From: an uncultured Lachnospiraceae bacterium
GTDB lineage: Bacteria; Bacillota; Clostridia; Lachnospirales; Lachnospiraceae
Reading direction: 5' to 3'
Length of the DNA: 64,000 bases
Assembly: GCA_949051815.1 (NCBI GenBank)
Contig: CARQVR010000009.1
Span: forward strand, 1-64,000
Shown: in pieces, positions 16,442 to 24,711 of the stretch
Position numbering within the stretch: position 1 is the first letter of the stretch
Layout: every line of letters starts with the position of its first letter
The notes under the pieces: generated by a model
The model's input: only the letters and a program-made list of their open reading frames with translations
Told to the model about the DNA's origin: nothing
Database searches by the model: none
Translations under genes and position numbers: made by a program

Positions 16442-18505
16442 TCAGGTCAGCGCACGGTTTAACTCCCCGCAGCCCGGCAGTACAAATTGACCGTCTTGGA
16501 TAATCACATGTTTCTCACCTGACGCAGTCAACACCGAAAGCTCTCCCAGCTCGTCATAAGGGATCGTAATGTCCGTGTGGCACTGGAAATATGCCTTACT
16601 GACATCCGTGTCACGCAAAGCCGACACTTCATTCTCCTTAGCCACGATCTCCTTGCCGTCCGGATTATAGCTCTTCACTTCCTCCTCATGGGAATAGCAG
16701 GTGTCCCCCAGCGCAAAGTGCGGTCCCGTCTTTTCCGCAATCAGAATCGGCAGTTTGTCCTCAATCCCGTATTTTCTGGCGACAGAAAAGGCCGTCGTGT
16801 TCGTGCCTATGGCGAACTCTCCCAGCGGCAGCCGCTCGTGGTGGTGGAACACATTGTCCCTGATATACTTGCGGTTGTCCTCCTCCCCGGAAAAGTTGCC
16901 GCAGCCGTAGTCCGTCACGAAACCGTCCTGAAAATGAAGCCGCAGATCCCGGTACTCCAGCTCGTGCAAAAATACGCGCGGCACATGGAGAAGCCCCTCC
17001 GTACCCGCAAGGCGCGGTGACGTAAACACCTCCCCCACGGGGATATTGACATCCGCCACACAGTTTTCAAAATTGGTCTGGGTTTCCGGATCATCCAGCT
17101 TGTGAAGCTGTATCCTGATATCCGTTTCGTTCCCGTTTTTCCCTTTGACCAGTACGGTCGATCCCTTGTCCAGCACATCTATGATCCTCTGCTGGATATC
17201 CCTGTAAAGCATATAATCCAATGTATTGATGCGCACCACGTCGTCGAATATCTCCTCATACCGCTCCCCGATCTGCGGCACGGGAAAGGCAATGATTGTA
17301 AAGCTGCGCTCCTCTCCCCTGATATATTCATTCTGGATATCGGCTATCTTTCCCGCGTTTAACACAGAAAGCTTCTGCTGTTTCTCACTCAGGCGGCAGG
17401 CAGTCTCCTTGTTTTCCGGCACAAAAGGTTCCTCCCCGAAGCTCTCCACCACCGCAGGGCCGCCGTAAAGAGCCGCCAGCTCCTTATGCCGCTCGAAGAC
17501 GTTGCGCACGGCTTCAATCCTTCTTTCCGCCATCGCTCCGTCCAGAAACAGAGCCATGTCCTCCTTATGGTCATAGTCGTACTGCTTATTCGGATTCGCA
17601 CCGCAGTAACCGTTTTTATTCACGCTTCTGCCCTGAAAAATACTGGCGCCCGCCCGATAGAAGGAGGACTGTAGACCAATCCGGTCAAAGTTCAGGACCG
17701 CCTGCTTAATCACCCGTTCAAAACCCAGAAAGTAACGGATTGACACCGTCTCCTTGATGGAAATGTCCTTGTTGGTCACTTCAAACCCTATGCGGTATCC
17801 TTCCGTGTAAGTATCGGCCATCAGCTTAATCTTTTCCGAAGGCGTCCCGTTCAGATGCGCCGCCGTTTTCAGCCCGTCGTCCGTGACATACTCCCCGAAC
17901 CAGTAGAGATAGCGCAGATCCGACAGATCACTCTCCATGATAATCCGGCGGGCAAAATCCCTGTCCGCGTCCAGAAGCGCCATGCTCTTTTCCTCAAACT
18001 CCGCCTCATAATAGTCACTCACATACCAGTAGAGAATCTCCCTGAGCGCCTCCCCGTCCGGCTCCCTGTCTTCCTGCGCCGCACATACAAAGAGCTGGTA
18101 GACCTCCAGCAGAAGCTCCGCCCGGACCGTCATGGACGCCTGATTGCTCTCATAGGCAGCCGGAATCATGGCGCGAAGCTCGGTGTACAGAAAGGACAGA
18201 CATTTCCCGATTGACTCTCCCAGTCGATCATTTGCAACATCCGGATTCGCATAGCTTTCCCCGTAATGCGCCGGCAGAATATCCGCATAGAGCGAGTGAT
18301 TATGCGCTTTCAGCTCCTCCAGTCCCATCTGCCTGAGCGCGCCGCTCTCCACCAGCGTGTATGTCTGATCCATCATCAAAACGAACGACGCCATCTGCTT
18401 AAAATAATCCCGGTAAGCCTCCCCACAGATTGACTCATCCGGTATTTCCCTGATCCGCGCAAGGGCAAGCCCATAACGCTCCGCAATTAACTCTTCCTGT
18501 CTCAT
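16442..18505 (-). CDS. M29-like metallo-aminopeptidase with large N-terminal extension
   Basis: A 687-residue protein. The C-terminal part carries the M29 (AmpS/AmpT) metal-site pattern: Glu in NIPVGEVFTSP, Glu in LGEFAIGTN, His and Tyr in EKTGPHFALGDTCY, and His-x-Asp in CHTDI. It should therefore be a cytosolic aminopeptidase using two metals. M29 enzymes are usually about 400 residues; here roughly 300 extra residues precede the catalytic part, helical and without a recognised motif. No signal peptide. The second ATG (18505) has better spacing from GGGAGG than the first. It stands alone between the purine operon and small membrane-protein genes. Confidence 0.85.
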   Translation of the reverse strand: MRQEELIAERYGLALARIREIPDESICGEAYRDYFKQMASFVLMMDQTYTLVESGALRQMGLEELKAHNHSLYADILPAHYGESYANPDVANDRLGESIGKCLSFLYTELRAMIPAAYESNQASMTVRAELLLEVYQLFVCAAQEDREPDGEALREILYWYVSDYYEAEFEEKSMALLDADRDFARRIIMESDLSDLRYLYWFGEYVTDDGLKTAAHLNGTPSEKIKLMADTYTEGYRIGFEVTNKDISIKETVSIRYFLGFERVIKQAVLNFDRIGLQSSFYRAGASIFQGRSVNKNGYCGANPNKQYDYDHKEDMALFLDGAMAERRIEAVRNVFERHKELAALYGGPAVVESFGEEPFVPENKETACRLSEKQQKLSVLNAGKIADIQNEYIRGEERSFTIIAFPVPQIGERYEEIFDDVVRINTLDYMLYRDIQQRIIDVLDKGSTVLVKGKNGNETDIRIQLHKLDDPETQTNFENCVADVNIPVGEVFTSPRLAGTEGLLHVPRVFLHELEYRDLRLHFQDGFVTDYGCGNFSGEEDNRKYIRDNVFHHHERLPLGEFAIGTNTTAFSVARKYGIEDKLPILIAEKTGPHFALGDTCYSHEEEVKSYNPDGKEIVAKENEVSALRDTDVSKAYFQCHTDITIPYDELGELSVLTASGEKHVIIQDGQFVLPGCGELNRALT

Positions 18506-18580
18506 CATTACCTCCCTATCGGCATGTTTTCCTTCTGTGCACCGGCGTGATTACGAAACCCGCTCCCCTTACTGATCCGG

Positions 18581-18898
18581 TCAGGCATAAGCCCCCGCGT
18601 ACAGGATCACACTGAGCGCCGCCAGCACCAATACATTTAATACGATACCCAGATAACTGAAAAAATAAAACTTATCCCTGTCTGATTTGGACATGACCCC
18701 AAGCACAATGCCGGTAAAGGCAAAAATCATCGTCAAAAATGCCACCGCGCCGTACTGCTGTGGAACCTTACCCGCCTTTGCATAGCTGTCCATAATGATG
18801 TAGCCCAAAGACGACAGAGAGATCACGCCCAGAATCGTAGCCATAATCCCTTTGAGCGTATGCTCTTTATTGGTAAACATGAAACTGTTTTTCTTCAC
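18581..18898 (-). CDS. Small three-helix membrane protein, function unknown
   Basis: A 105-residue protein with three predicted membrane helices (about residues 20-37, 50-71 and 82-103) and short charged loops (SKSDRDKF between helices 2 and 3). It resembles small uncharacterised membrane families of Lachnospiraceae, possibly DUF6142, which I give from memory only. The GTG at 18898 is preferred because GGAGG sits nine bases before it. The ATG at 18880 has no ribosome site, and the longer frame to 18970 would enter a hairpin region. Confidence 0.7.
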   Translation of the reverse strand: MKKNSFMFTNKEHTLKGIMATILGVISLSSLGYIIMDSYAKAGKVPQQYGAVAFLTMIFAFTGIVLGVMSKSDRDKFYFFSYLGIVLNVLVLAALSVILYAGAYA

Positions 18899-18965
18899 CG
18901 CAATCCGTCCTCCCCGCGTTCTGACTCTGCCTGTTCGCACTCGCCGGCAGACCCGAAATGCTTCG

Positions 18966-19009
18966 CGCACAAAGAGGGTATTCTCGCCTCATCCGAAAAC
19001 ACCCTCTTA
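18966..19009 (-). terminator. Strong hairpin after the 50-residue ORF
   Basis: A 15-pair stem including two G-T pairs (AAGAGGGTGTTTTCG with CGAGAATACCCTCTT on the minus strand) starts a few bases after the stop codon at 19013. Only three T follow, so it may be a terminator or an RNA-stabilising hairpin between this ORF and the next membrane-protein gene. Confidence 0.55.
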
Positions 19010-19012
19010 TCT

Positions 19013-19165
19013 TTAAAATAAAATCTTATTTCTACCCGCCAGAAGTTTCGCGCCGCTGATTACAAGTAGCACGCCTCCGGCAATGCCGACCACCATAATC
19101 ACCACGCCGAACGCGAGATTCAATGCTCCCGCACCGCCCATAATCTTATAAGTTCTCTCTTCCAT
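19013..19165 (-). CDS. Small glycine-rich membrane protein, 50 residues
   Basis: This short frame runs from the ATG at 19165 to the TAA at 19013-19015. The peptide begins MEERTYKIMGGAGALNLAFG, contains one long hydrophobic stretch of about 26 residues (VVIMVVGIAGGVLLVISGAKLL), and ends GRNKILF, so it should span the membrane once or twice. AAAGGAG lies 11 bases upstream. Its own hairpin follows the stop. Codon use and GC content match its neighbours. The neighbouring gene also encodes a small membrane protein. Function unknown. Confidence 0.65.
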   Translation of the reverse strand: MEERTYKIMGGAGALNLAFGVVIMVVGIAGGVLLVISGAKLLAGRNKILF

Positions 19166-19229
19166 ATTGCCATCGCTCCTTTCACGGATTACCGCCCGTC
19201 AGCCCTAACACTTTATAATGATTTCACCT

Positions 19230-19913
19230 TTATAATGATTTCACCCCGTAGGTTTCATAGTACGCGTCGATCCGTCCCTTGATATCGTCGTCAATATAAA
19301 TTTCGCCGTCTATGGGCTGATTGTAAAGGCATGCCACCACTTCCTCCATGGTAACGATGGCTCCTGTCTCGAATCCGTACTTCTCTTTGATCTCGTCCAG
19401 CGCGCTCTTGTCGCTCGAAAGCCCTTTCTCCATCCGGTTTAAGGACACCATCAATCCCTGAATCGAAACGTCAGCCTGCGCCTTAATGATGGGGAATGTC
19501 TCCTCAATGGATTTCCCGGAAGTCGTCACATCTTCTATAATGACAACCCTGTCGCCATCCTTTAATTTAGAGCCGAGCAGAATCCCGGTATCGCCGTGAT
19601 CCTTCACCTCTTTCCTGTTCGAGCAGTAGCGGATCTCCTTTCCGTAAAGCTCGCTGATCGCCATGGTCGTGGCAACCGTAAGGGGAATCCCCTTATATGC
19701 GGGACCGAACAGCACGTCGAAATCCAGCCCGTATCTGTCATGGATCGCCTTCGCATAGTATTCGCCCAGCTTTCTCAACTGCGCGCCGGTCACATAGGCG
19801 CCCGCGTTCATAAAAAACGGAGATTTTCTGCCGCTCTTTAAGGTAAAGTCTCCAAACTGCAACACCCGGCTCTCTATCATAAAGCCGATAAATTCCTGCT
19901 TGTACTGTTCCAT
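19230..19913 (-). CDS. pyrE: Orotate phosphoribosyltransferase
   Basis: A 227-residue pyrimidine enzyme that joins orotate to PRPP to form OMP. The PRPP-binding motif RVVIIEDVTTSGKSI is intact, with FTLKSGRKSPFFMN and LFGPAYKGIPL in the expected places. The ATG at 19913 follows GAGG; the longer frame to 19982 is not needed. At its 3' end, a 17-base block (TTTATAATGATTTCACC) covering the last codons and stop is duplicated in tandem (19211-19227 and 19228-19244), leaving an out-of-use copy downstream. No other pyr genes are nearby, and no PyrR attenuator is seen. Confidence 0.95.
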   Translation of the reverse strand: MEQYKQEFIGFMIESRVLQFGDFTLKSGRKSPFFMNAGAYVTGAQLRKLGEYYAKAIHDRYGLDFDVLFGPAYKGIPLTVATTMAISELYGKEIRYCSNRKEVKDHGDTGILLGSKLKDGDRVVIIEDVTTSGKSIEETFPIIKAQADVSIQGLMVSLNRMEKGLSSDKSALDEIKEKYGFETGAIVTMEEVVACLYNQPIDGEIYIDDDIKGRIDAYYETYGVKSL

Positions 19914-20050
19914 CGTTTTATCCTCATCTTCCTTTGCTGAACCCTGTGCTGTATGCGGGATTTGGAAATTTCTCTCACACAACCCACTGTATCATATCTT
20001 TGCACGGTTTTCAATGCGCAATCCTGCATAAGATCACCGTTTTTCCTTTC

Positions 20051-20806
20051 TCACCCCACCTCCCGCCTGAGCCGCAGCAAAATCCTTTTCTCCATCCTGC
20101 TGACCTGCACCTGACTGATTCCCAGACTCTTCGCCACCTCCACCTGCGTCTTGTCCTGAAAATAGCGCATCCGGATGAGCTGCCTTTCCGTCTCCGAGAG
20201 CGTTCCCATGAGCTGCTCCAAAAGCATATGATTTAAGATCTTTTCTTTCTCCGAATCCTCGCTTGCCCGGTTCAGTCCGGCAGTGCAGCCTGCGCCGTCC
20301 CCGACTACCTGATCCACGAGATAGATTTCATTGCCGTCCGACTGGTAGACAGACTTATAGATGGACTCCACCTCCACATTGGCGTCCAGCGCCATCACGA
20401 TATCTTCTACCGAAAGCTCCGTCTCCGCGGAAAGCTCCTGCAAGGTCGCGTCCCTGCCATAAAGCTGGGACAGACGCCCCGCCGCCTGCTTGATTTTCCA
20501 GCCGTTCTCTTTCAGGGTGCGGCTCACTTTCACCATGCCGTCGTCCCGCAGAAACCGTTTGATCTCCCCCTGAATCATGGGCACCGCGTAGGTGGAAAAG
20601 CGCACCCCGAAGTTTAAGTCAAACTTGTCAATCGCCTTGATGAGACCGATGCATCCGATCTGAAACAGATCCTCCGCGTCGTACCCTCTGCCTGTGAACC
20701 GCTTCACAATATGGCGCACCAGCCCCAGATTTTCCTCTATCAGTACTTCTCTCGCCCTTTTATCTCCTGCCTGTGATCGTTCGATTAATACGGCAGTTTC
20801 CTCCAT
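20051..20806 (-). CDS. sigF: Sporulation sigma factor F
   Basis: A 251-residue sigma-70-family factor that directs early forespore transcription. Region 2 (YDAEDLFQIGCIGLIKAIDKFD) and region 2.3/2.4 (VRFSTYAVPMIQGEIKRFLRDD), region 3, and a region 4 helix-turn-helix at the C-terminus (KTQVEVAKSLGISQVQVSRMEK) are present. Sigma F, G and B resemble each other, but the anti-sigma SpoIIAB and anti-anti-sigma SpoIIAA genes immediately upstream identify this one as SpoIIAC. The start lies three bases after the spoIIAB stop with GAGGAG inside spoIIAB, so translation is coupled. Confidence 0.95.
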   Translation of the reverse strand: MEETAVLIERSQAGDKRAREVLIEENLGLVRHIVKRFTGRGYDAEDLFQIGCIGLIKAIDKFDLNFGVRFSTYAVPMIQGEIKRFLRDDGMVKVSRTLKENGWKIKQAAGRLSQLYGRDATLQELSAETELSVEDIVMALDANVEVESIYKSVYQSDGNEIYLVDQVVGDGAGCTAGLNRASEDSEKEKILNHMLLEQLMGTLSETERQLIRMRYFQDKTQVEVAKSLGISQVQVSRMEKRILLRLRREVG

Positions 20807-20809
20807 ACG

Positions 20810-21298
20810 CTACTCCTCGTTTACGATCCAGCCGCCAAGCCCGATCTTTTTATACATGCGCACAATCGTCCCCTGCTCCGGCTTGGAAAAAACTTCCAGC
20901 TCATCCATAAAAGCCTCCATAAAGGCAAACCCCATGCCGGAACGCTCCCACTCCGGCCTCGTGGTAAAAAGCGGCTCCATCGCGCGGTTCACGTCCTCCA
21001 TCCCCACGCCTCGGTCAACAATTTCCACCTCCAGTATGCTGCCCTTTAACTCGCAGTTCATCTGCACCCTGTCCGTCACGCATCCTCTGTTCCCATATCC
21101 GTGGATAATCGCGTTGGTCACCGCCTCCGACACCGCTGTCTTCACGTCGGAAAGCTCCTCCAGCGTGGGATTCAAAGGGGCAATAAACGCTGCCACCGCC
21201 ATTCTCGCGAAAGATTCATTGTCCGACACCGCCGCAAACTCCAGACACATCTCGTTCGTCACCAGCCTGTAATCCTTCTTCTCTTTAATTTCAATCAT
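20810..21298 (-). CDS. spoIIAB: Anti-sigma F factor / serine kinase SpoIIAB
   Basis: A 162-residue GHKL-fold kinase that binds sigma F and phosphorylates SpoIIAA. The ATP-site blocks are visible: DVKTAVSEAVTNAIIHGYG (N box), VDRGVGMEDV (G1) and RSGMGFAFMEAFMD (G2). It is somewhat longer than the 146 residues usual in Bacillus, with an extra C-terminal tail. Its ATG overlaps the end of spoIIAA by eight bases. Confidence 0.96.
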   Translation of the reverse strand: MIEIKEKKDYRLVTNEMCLEFAAVSDNESFARMAVAAFIAPLNPTLEELSDVKTAVSEAVTNAIIHGYGNRGCVTDRVQMNCELKGSILEVEIVDRGVGMEDVNRAMEPLFTTRPEWERSGMGFAFMEAFMDELEVFSKPEQGTIVRMYKKIGLGGWIVNEE

Positions 21299-21623
21299 CC
21301 TTTTGTTCCCCTCCCCGCTCCATAATCTCTACAATATTTTCAAGCCCCGACAAAAGAAGAAGCCGCCTGATCCTGCTTCCCGCATTCACCGCATACACCT
21401 TCCCCCCGAAGCAGGAAATTTTCCGGTAACGCCCCAGAATGATTCCTACCCCCGAACTGTCCATAAAGGTTGTCCTCTCAAAGTCAAACACCACATTGCC
21501 CACCTGCTTCGAGACGATATATCTGTCAGCCCTCTTACTTATGTCAACCGATTGGTGGTGATCAATCTCGGCCGGCATCCGTATCATTAGATAATTGTCA
21601 ATTACCTTGTAATCTTCGTCCAT
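21291..21623 (-). CDS. spoIIAA: Anti-sigma F factor antagonist SpoIIAA
   Basis: A 110-residue STAS-domain protein. The phosphorylated serine is within TTFMDSSGVGIILGRYRKI. Dephosphorylated SpoIIAA releases sigma F from SpoIIAB in the forespore. AAGGAGGGG lies ten bases before the ATG. First gene of spoIIAA-spoIIAB-sigF. I searched the 100 bases upstream for a sigma-H promoter and found none I would defend. Confidence 0.95.
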   Translation of the reverse strand: MDEDYKVIDNYLMIRMPAEIDHHQSVDISKRADRYIVSKQVGNVVFDFERTTFMDSSGVGIILGRYRKISCFGGKVYAVNAGSRIRRLLLLSGLENIVEIMERGGEQKDD

Positions 21624-21725
21624 ATTATGTAACCCCTCCTTTTCTCACTTCCGGTTTTGATGCTGTCCGCGCTCATGCAAGCATGGCGCAGCCTTCGTCA
21701 GCCTTCTGACTCTGCTTATACGCGC

Positions 21726-21764
21726 AAAAAAAGAGAACATGATGTATTGATCACATTCTCTTTC
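21726..21764 (-). terminator. Terminator after the TPR protein gene
   Basis: On the minus strand, AAAGAGAATGTGAT pairs with ATCATGTTCTCTTT (one or two mismatches) and is followed by seven T. It lies about 40 bases after the TPR gene stop and separates it from the spoIIA operon. Confidence 0.85.
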
Positions 21765-21803
21765 GTGTTTTATATGATTTTCTTGTGTGCGAAAGTGCGC
21801 GCT

Positions 21804-23225
21804 TTACTGCTCCGCGCCCTCTATCTCTGCCAGAAAGCCCTTGGACTTATCCGCTTTTTCCGTATTGGGGAACAGGTCGATGACCTGCAGGTAGATTTCT
21901 TTTGCTTTCTGTTTTTCTCCCATGCGATAGTAAGAGTTCGCCAGATCAAAGAGCGCCTGCCCGTTGGTGGCGTCATACAGGAACGCTTTTTCCAGATTCG
22001 GAATGGCATCCGCATAGTTCCCCGCCCAGAACGCCGCATGGCCGTCCTCGTCGTAGGACTCCGCAATCTTCGGCCCGATCAGCGCCAAAAGGGTATTGTA
22101 AAGGCTGTCGAATGCCTCCGAACTCTCGTGCTCTTCCTCCTGTGCCCGCTCTTCTTCTATCTCCGTCAGATAATCCGCCACCACAGTGACGTCATCCGGA
22201 TTCGTCAGGTACGCACCGGCCGCTTTCATCAGGCTTTCCACGGACATAAGCGTGCCGTCCTTCCCCATGTAAGCCGTCAGATCCTGCTGCAGCGTCTCGT
22301 TCTGCTTCTGCAATTCCCCAAGCTGCTGCTGTAATTCATCTATGGTAGCCGTCTTCGCGTCGGACTGCTCACTGACTTTGCGCAGCTCCTCGTCGATACC
22401 GGCTCTGGCCGTCTGTATTCTGGCCGGCAGGATCAGGAAGAACGCGATGGCGATGCCGATAGCCAGTCCGATCCCCAGATTCAGCAGAGAGGTAACGCCC
22501 CTGCCCTCCTTCATATTCACCGGCTGGATAATCGTCTCATTGCCGCTCTGGTACTTGACGACCTCCTCCGACTTCCTTTTCTTCGAGCCGCTCTTAACGC
22601 CCTCCTCGGGAAGCAGCATCTCGTCCACTTCTTTCAGATACCGGAGCGTCGCCGTATTGTTCGTATCTATCTCGAGACACTTGGAAAGCTCTCTCTTTGC
22701 CCGCTCCCACTCCTCGCTGTTGATATATAAAAGCGCCAGAAGCTGGTGCGCGCGGATAAATTTCGGATTTAAGGACAACACCTTCTTTAACTGGATCACC
22801 GCCAGATCAAGGCTGTCCTGATTACAGTAAGTGAGCGCCTGATTGTACTTCTTGATGGTCTGATTGATGGTGTCCAGACGATTCTGGTTCGTCTGGATCA
22901 TATTGATATAATCGTCCGCAATGTTCTTTTTCGGACGCATGTTTTTGCTGATAACCCACTCGCTTAAAGCCGCAACCACCTCGCCGGTCTCAAAATAAAC
23001 CAACCCCAGAAGGTTTCTGGCCTCCACATTATTTTTGTTAAATTTAAGGCTCTGCCGCAAACTCATTATTGCACCCGTCAGATCCCTGACGCCGGCCCGC
23101 TCCAGCCCGTCATTGTAAAAACGGTTAGAGATATATATGATTCTCTTGTAAAGGGCTACATCGGCACCGCAGTTCGTGCAAAAATCATGTTCAGACAGCG
23201 TACAGCCACACTGATAACAATTCAT
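21804..23225 (-). CDS. Zinc-ribbon, TPR-repeat membrane protein
   Basis: A 473-residue protein. It starts with a zinc ribbon (CYQCGCTLSEHDFCTNCG, Cys 3, 6, 16, 19). Tetratricopeptide repeats in residues about 45-200, a basic linker (GSKKRKSEE), and one membrane helix (GIGLAIGIAIAFFLILPA, about 255-272) follow. Next come a coiled coil (about 280-325) and two or three more TPR units at the C-terminus (YADAIPNLEKAFLYDATNGQ). This suggests a scaffold with TPR platforms on both sides of the membrane. Function unknown. It follows the 48-residue ORF and folC closely and has its own terminator. Confidence 0.85.
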   Translation of the reverse strand: MNCYQCGCTLSEHDFCTNCGADVALYKRIIYISNRFYNDGLERAGVRDLTGAIMSLRQSLKFNKNNVEARNLLGLVYFETGEVVAALSEWVISKNMRPKKNIADDYINMIQTNQNRLDTINQTIKKYNQALTYCNQDSLDLAVIQLKKVLSLNPKFIRAHQLLALLYINSEEWERAKRELSKCLEIDTNNTATLRYLKEVDEMLLPEEGVKSGSKKRKSEEVVKYQSGNETIIQPVNMKEGRGVTSLLNLGIGLAIGIAIAFFLILPARIQTARAGIDEELRKVSEQSDAKTATIDELQQQLGELQKQNETLQQDLTAYMGKDGTLMSVESLMKAAGAYLTNPDDVTVVADYLTEIEEERAQEEEHESSEAFDSLYNTLLALIGPKIAESYDEDGHAAFWAGNYADAIPNLEKAFLYDATNGQALFDLANSYYRMGEKQKAKEIYLQVIDLFPNTEKADKSKGFLAEIEGAEQ

Positions 23226-23238
23226 CTATGCCAATCCC

Positions 23239-23385
23239 CTATTCTCCTGCTTTCTTCGATTCCTTGACGATCTTCACCATCAGATCCGCCATATCCGTCA
23301 GATCCTGATTGTAGATCGCCTCCTCCGCGTCCTCCACTTCCAGACTGGGGTGGAACTTTTTCAGCTCCTCTTCAAAATTAATCAT
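23239..23385 (-). CDS. Small acidic protein, 48 residues
   Basis: The frame begins MINFEEELKKFHPSLEVEDA and ends KESKKAGE, with stop TAG at 23239-23241. It is charged and helical, without a membrane segment. GAGGAG lies eight bases before the ATG at 23385. The first eight bases overlap the end of folC (23378), and the stop lies 13 bases before the TPR gene start, which fits a genuine gene in a folC-ORF-TPR operon. No family recognised. Confidence 0.7.
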   Translation of the reverse strand: MINFEEELKKFHPSLEVEDAEEAIYNQDLTDMADLMVKIVKESKKAGE

Positions 23386-24685
23386 CGTTAAATCTCCTCA
23401 AAAGGGCTTTTACTTCACCCGCCAAATATAATGAACCGGCAATATACACCTCGTCCCCGTCGTTTTTGTATGTTATAAGCTCAGAAAGCGCCGTCTCAGG
23501 CGTCTCAAAGACTTTTGTGTCAAATCCGGTATATTGTCCGAAAGAATCCGTAAGCGCCGAAAGCGGAAGCGCCCGTTCTCCCTGCAAAGGCACAAGCCAT
23601 ATCTCGTCAAAAAGACCTGCCTGTGCAAGCAGCGCCGCCACCTGCGCATATTGCTTGTCCCGCACCGTCGAATAGAGAAGAATCCGTCTGCCGGTGCCGG
23701 AATGATGTTTTACCGTCTCCAAAAAGGCCCTGATCCCGTCCACATTGTGCGCGCCGTCCAGATACACGGATGGCAGAACTTCCTCCATTCTGCCCTCCCA
23801 GACCATTTCCCTGATCCCGTCCTGCAAAGCGGAAGCCGTGATCCGTTCATCCTCCAGACGCGCTATGGCGCTTGCGGCAAGCGATGCGTTTTCCACCTGA
23901 TAAAGTGCAGAAGTGGACACAGTAAAACCAATATAATCATAATAGTGTAAATGAAGAGAAAAATCAATCGTTTTATGCCTGATATTTATTTCTTTTATCG
24001 CAGTTTTCCCTATAGGAAAGGTTTTTGCCCCGATTTTCTCCGCGTATGCTTCCATGACGCGGGTCACATCCTCCCGCCTGTCCGGGTATACCACCGGAAC
24101 GCCGGGGCGCATGATACCCGCCTTTTCCCCCGCTATGAGAGACAGGGTTTCTCCCAGATACTCCATGTGGTCATAGCCGATCGAAGTCACCACGCACAGC
24201 TTCTTTTCCTCCACCACGTTGGTGGCGTCAAGCCGCCCGCCAAGGCCTGTCTCCAGAACCACATACTCCACGCCGTATTTTTCAAAGAGCACCATAGCCA
24301 TAAAAAACAGCAGCTCAAAGAAGGTGGGATGGTAAGCCGTGCCCGGACGGTTCACCTCCCCCATCACCACCAGAAACGCCTCCAGAAAATCCGCCTCAGA
24401 CACCATCCTCCCGTCTGTCACAAACCGCTCCCTCATGGTCACCAGATGGGGGGACGTAAACATGCCGCAGGAAATACCGGCCTTTCGCAGTACAGAGCAC
24501 AAATAGGCACAAACGGAGCCTTTTCCGTTTGTGCCTGCTATGTGTATAATTTTACTGTTCTTCGCGGGATACCCCAGACGCGCCCAGAACCGCGCGGTAT
24601 CCTCCATGCTGTTTTTCGTGGTAAATTTAGGGGTGGCGTTGATATAACTCACCGCCGCCCCATAAGTCTCAAAGGTTTCTTTCAT
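23378..24685 (-). CDS. folC: Folylpolyglutamate synthase / dihydrofolate synthase
   Basis: A 435-residue Mur-ligase-like enzyme that adds glutamate to folates. The ATP loop IHIAGTNGKGSVCAYL, the folate-site region MFTSPHLVTMRERF, the metal-site block YVVLETGLGGRLDATNVV and the C-terminal LDGAHNVDGIRAF are all present. Whether it is bifunctional cannot be told from sequence by eye. Length is normal. It lies 26 bases downstream of the FapA-like gene and overlaps the small ORF that follows. Confidence 0.94.
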   Translation of the reverse strand: MKETFETYGAAVSYINATPKFTTKNSMEDTARFWARLGYPAKNSKIIHIAGTNGKGSVCAYLCSVLRKAGISCGMFTSPHLVTMRERFVTDGRMVSEADFLEAFLVVMGEVNRPGTAYHPTFFELLFFMAMVLFEKYGVEYVVLETGLGGRLDATNVVEEKKLCVVTSIGYDHMEYLGETLSLIAGEKAGIMRPGVPVVYPDRREDVTRVMEAYAEKIGAKTFPIGKTAIKEINIRHKTIDFSLHLHYYDYIGFTVSTSALYQVENASLAASAIARLEDERITASALQDGIREMVWEGRMEEVLPSVYLDGAHNVDGIRAFLETVKHHSGTGRRILLYSTVRDKQYAQVAALLAQAGLFDEIWLVPLQGERALPLSALTDSFGQYTGFDTKVFETPETALSELITYKNDGDEVYIAGSLYLAGEVKALLRRFNDD

Positions 24686-24711
24686 TTTATCTCCATGGTC
24701 TTTCGTCAGAA

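Noticed and set aside
21624..21725. A sigma-H promoter for the spoIIA operon
   Set aside because: It is expected from known biology, but no sequence in the spacer fits the sigma-H -35 and -10 elements well enough to call.
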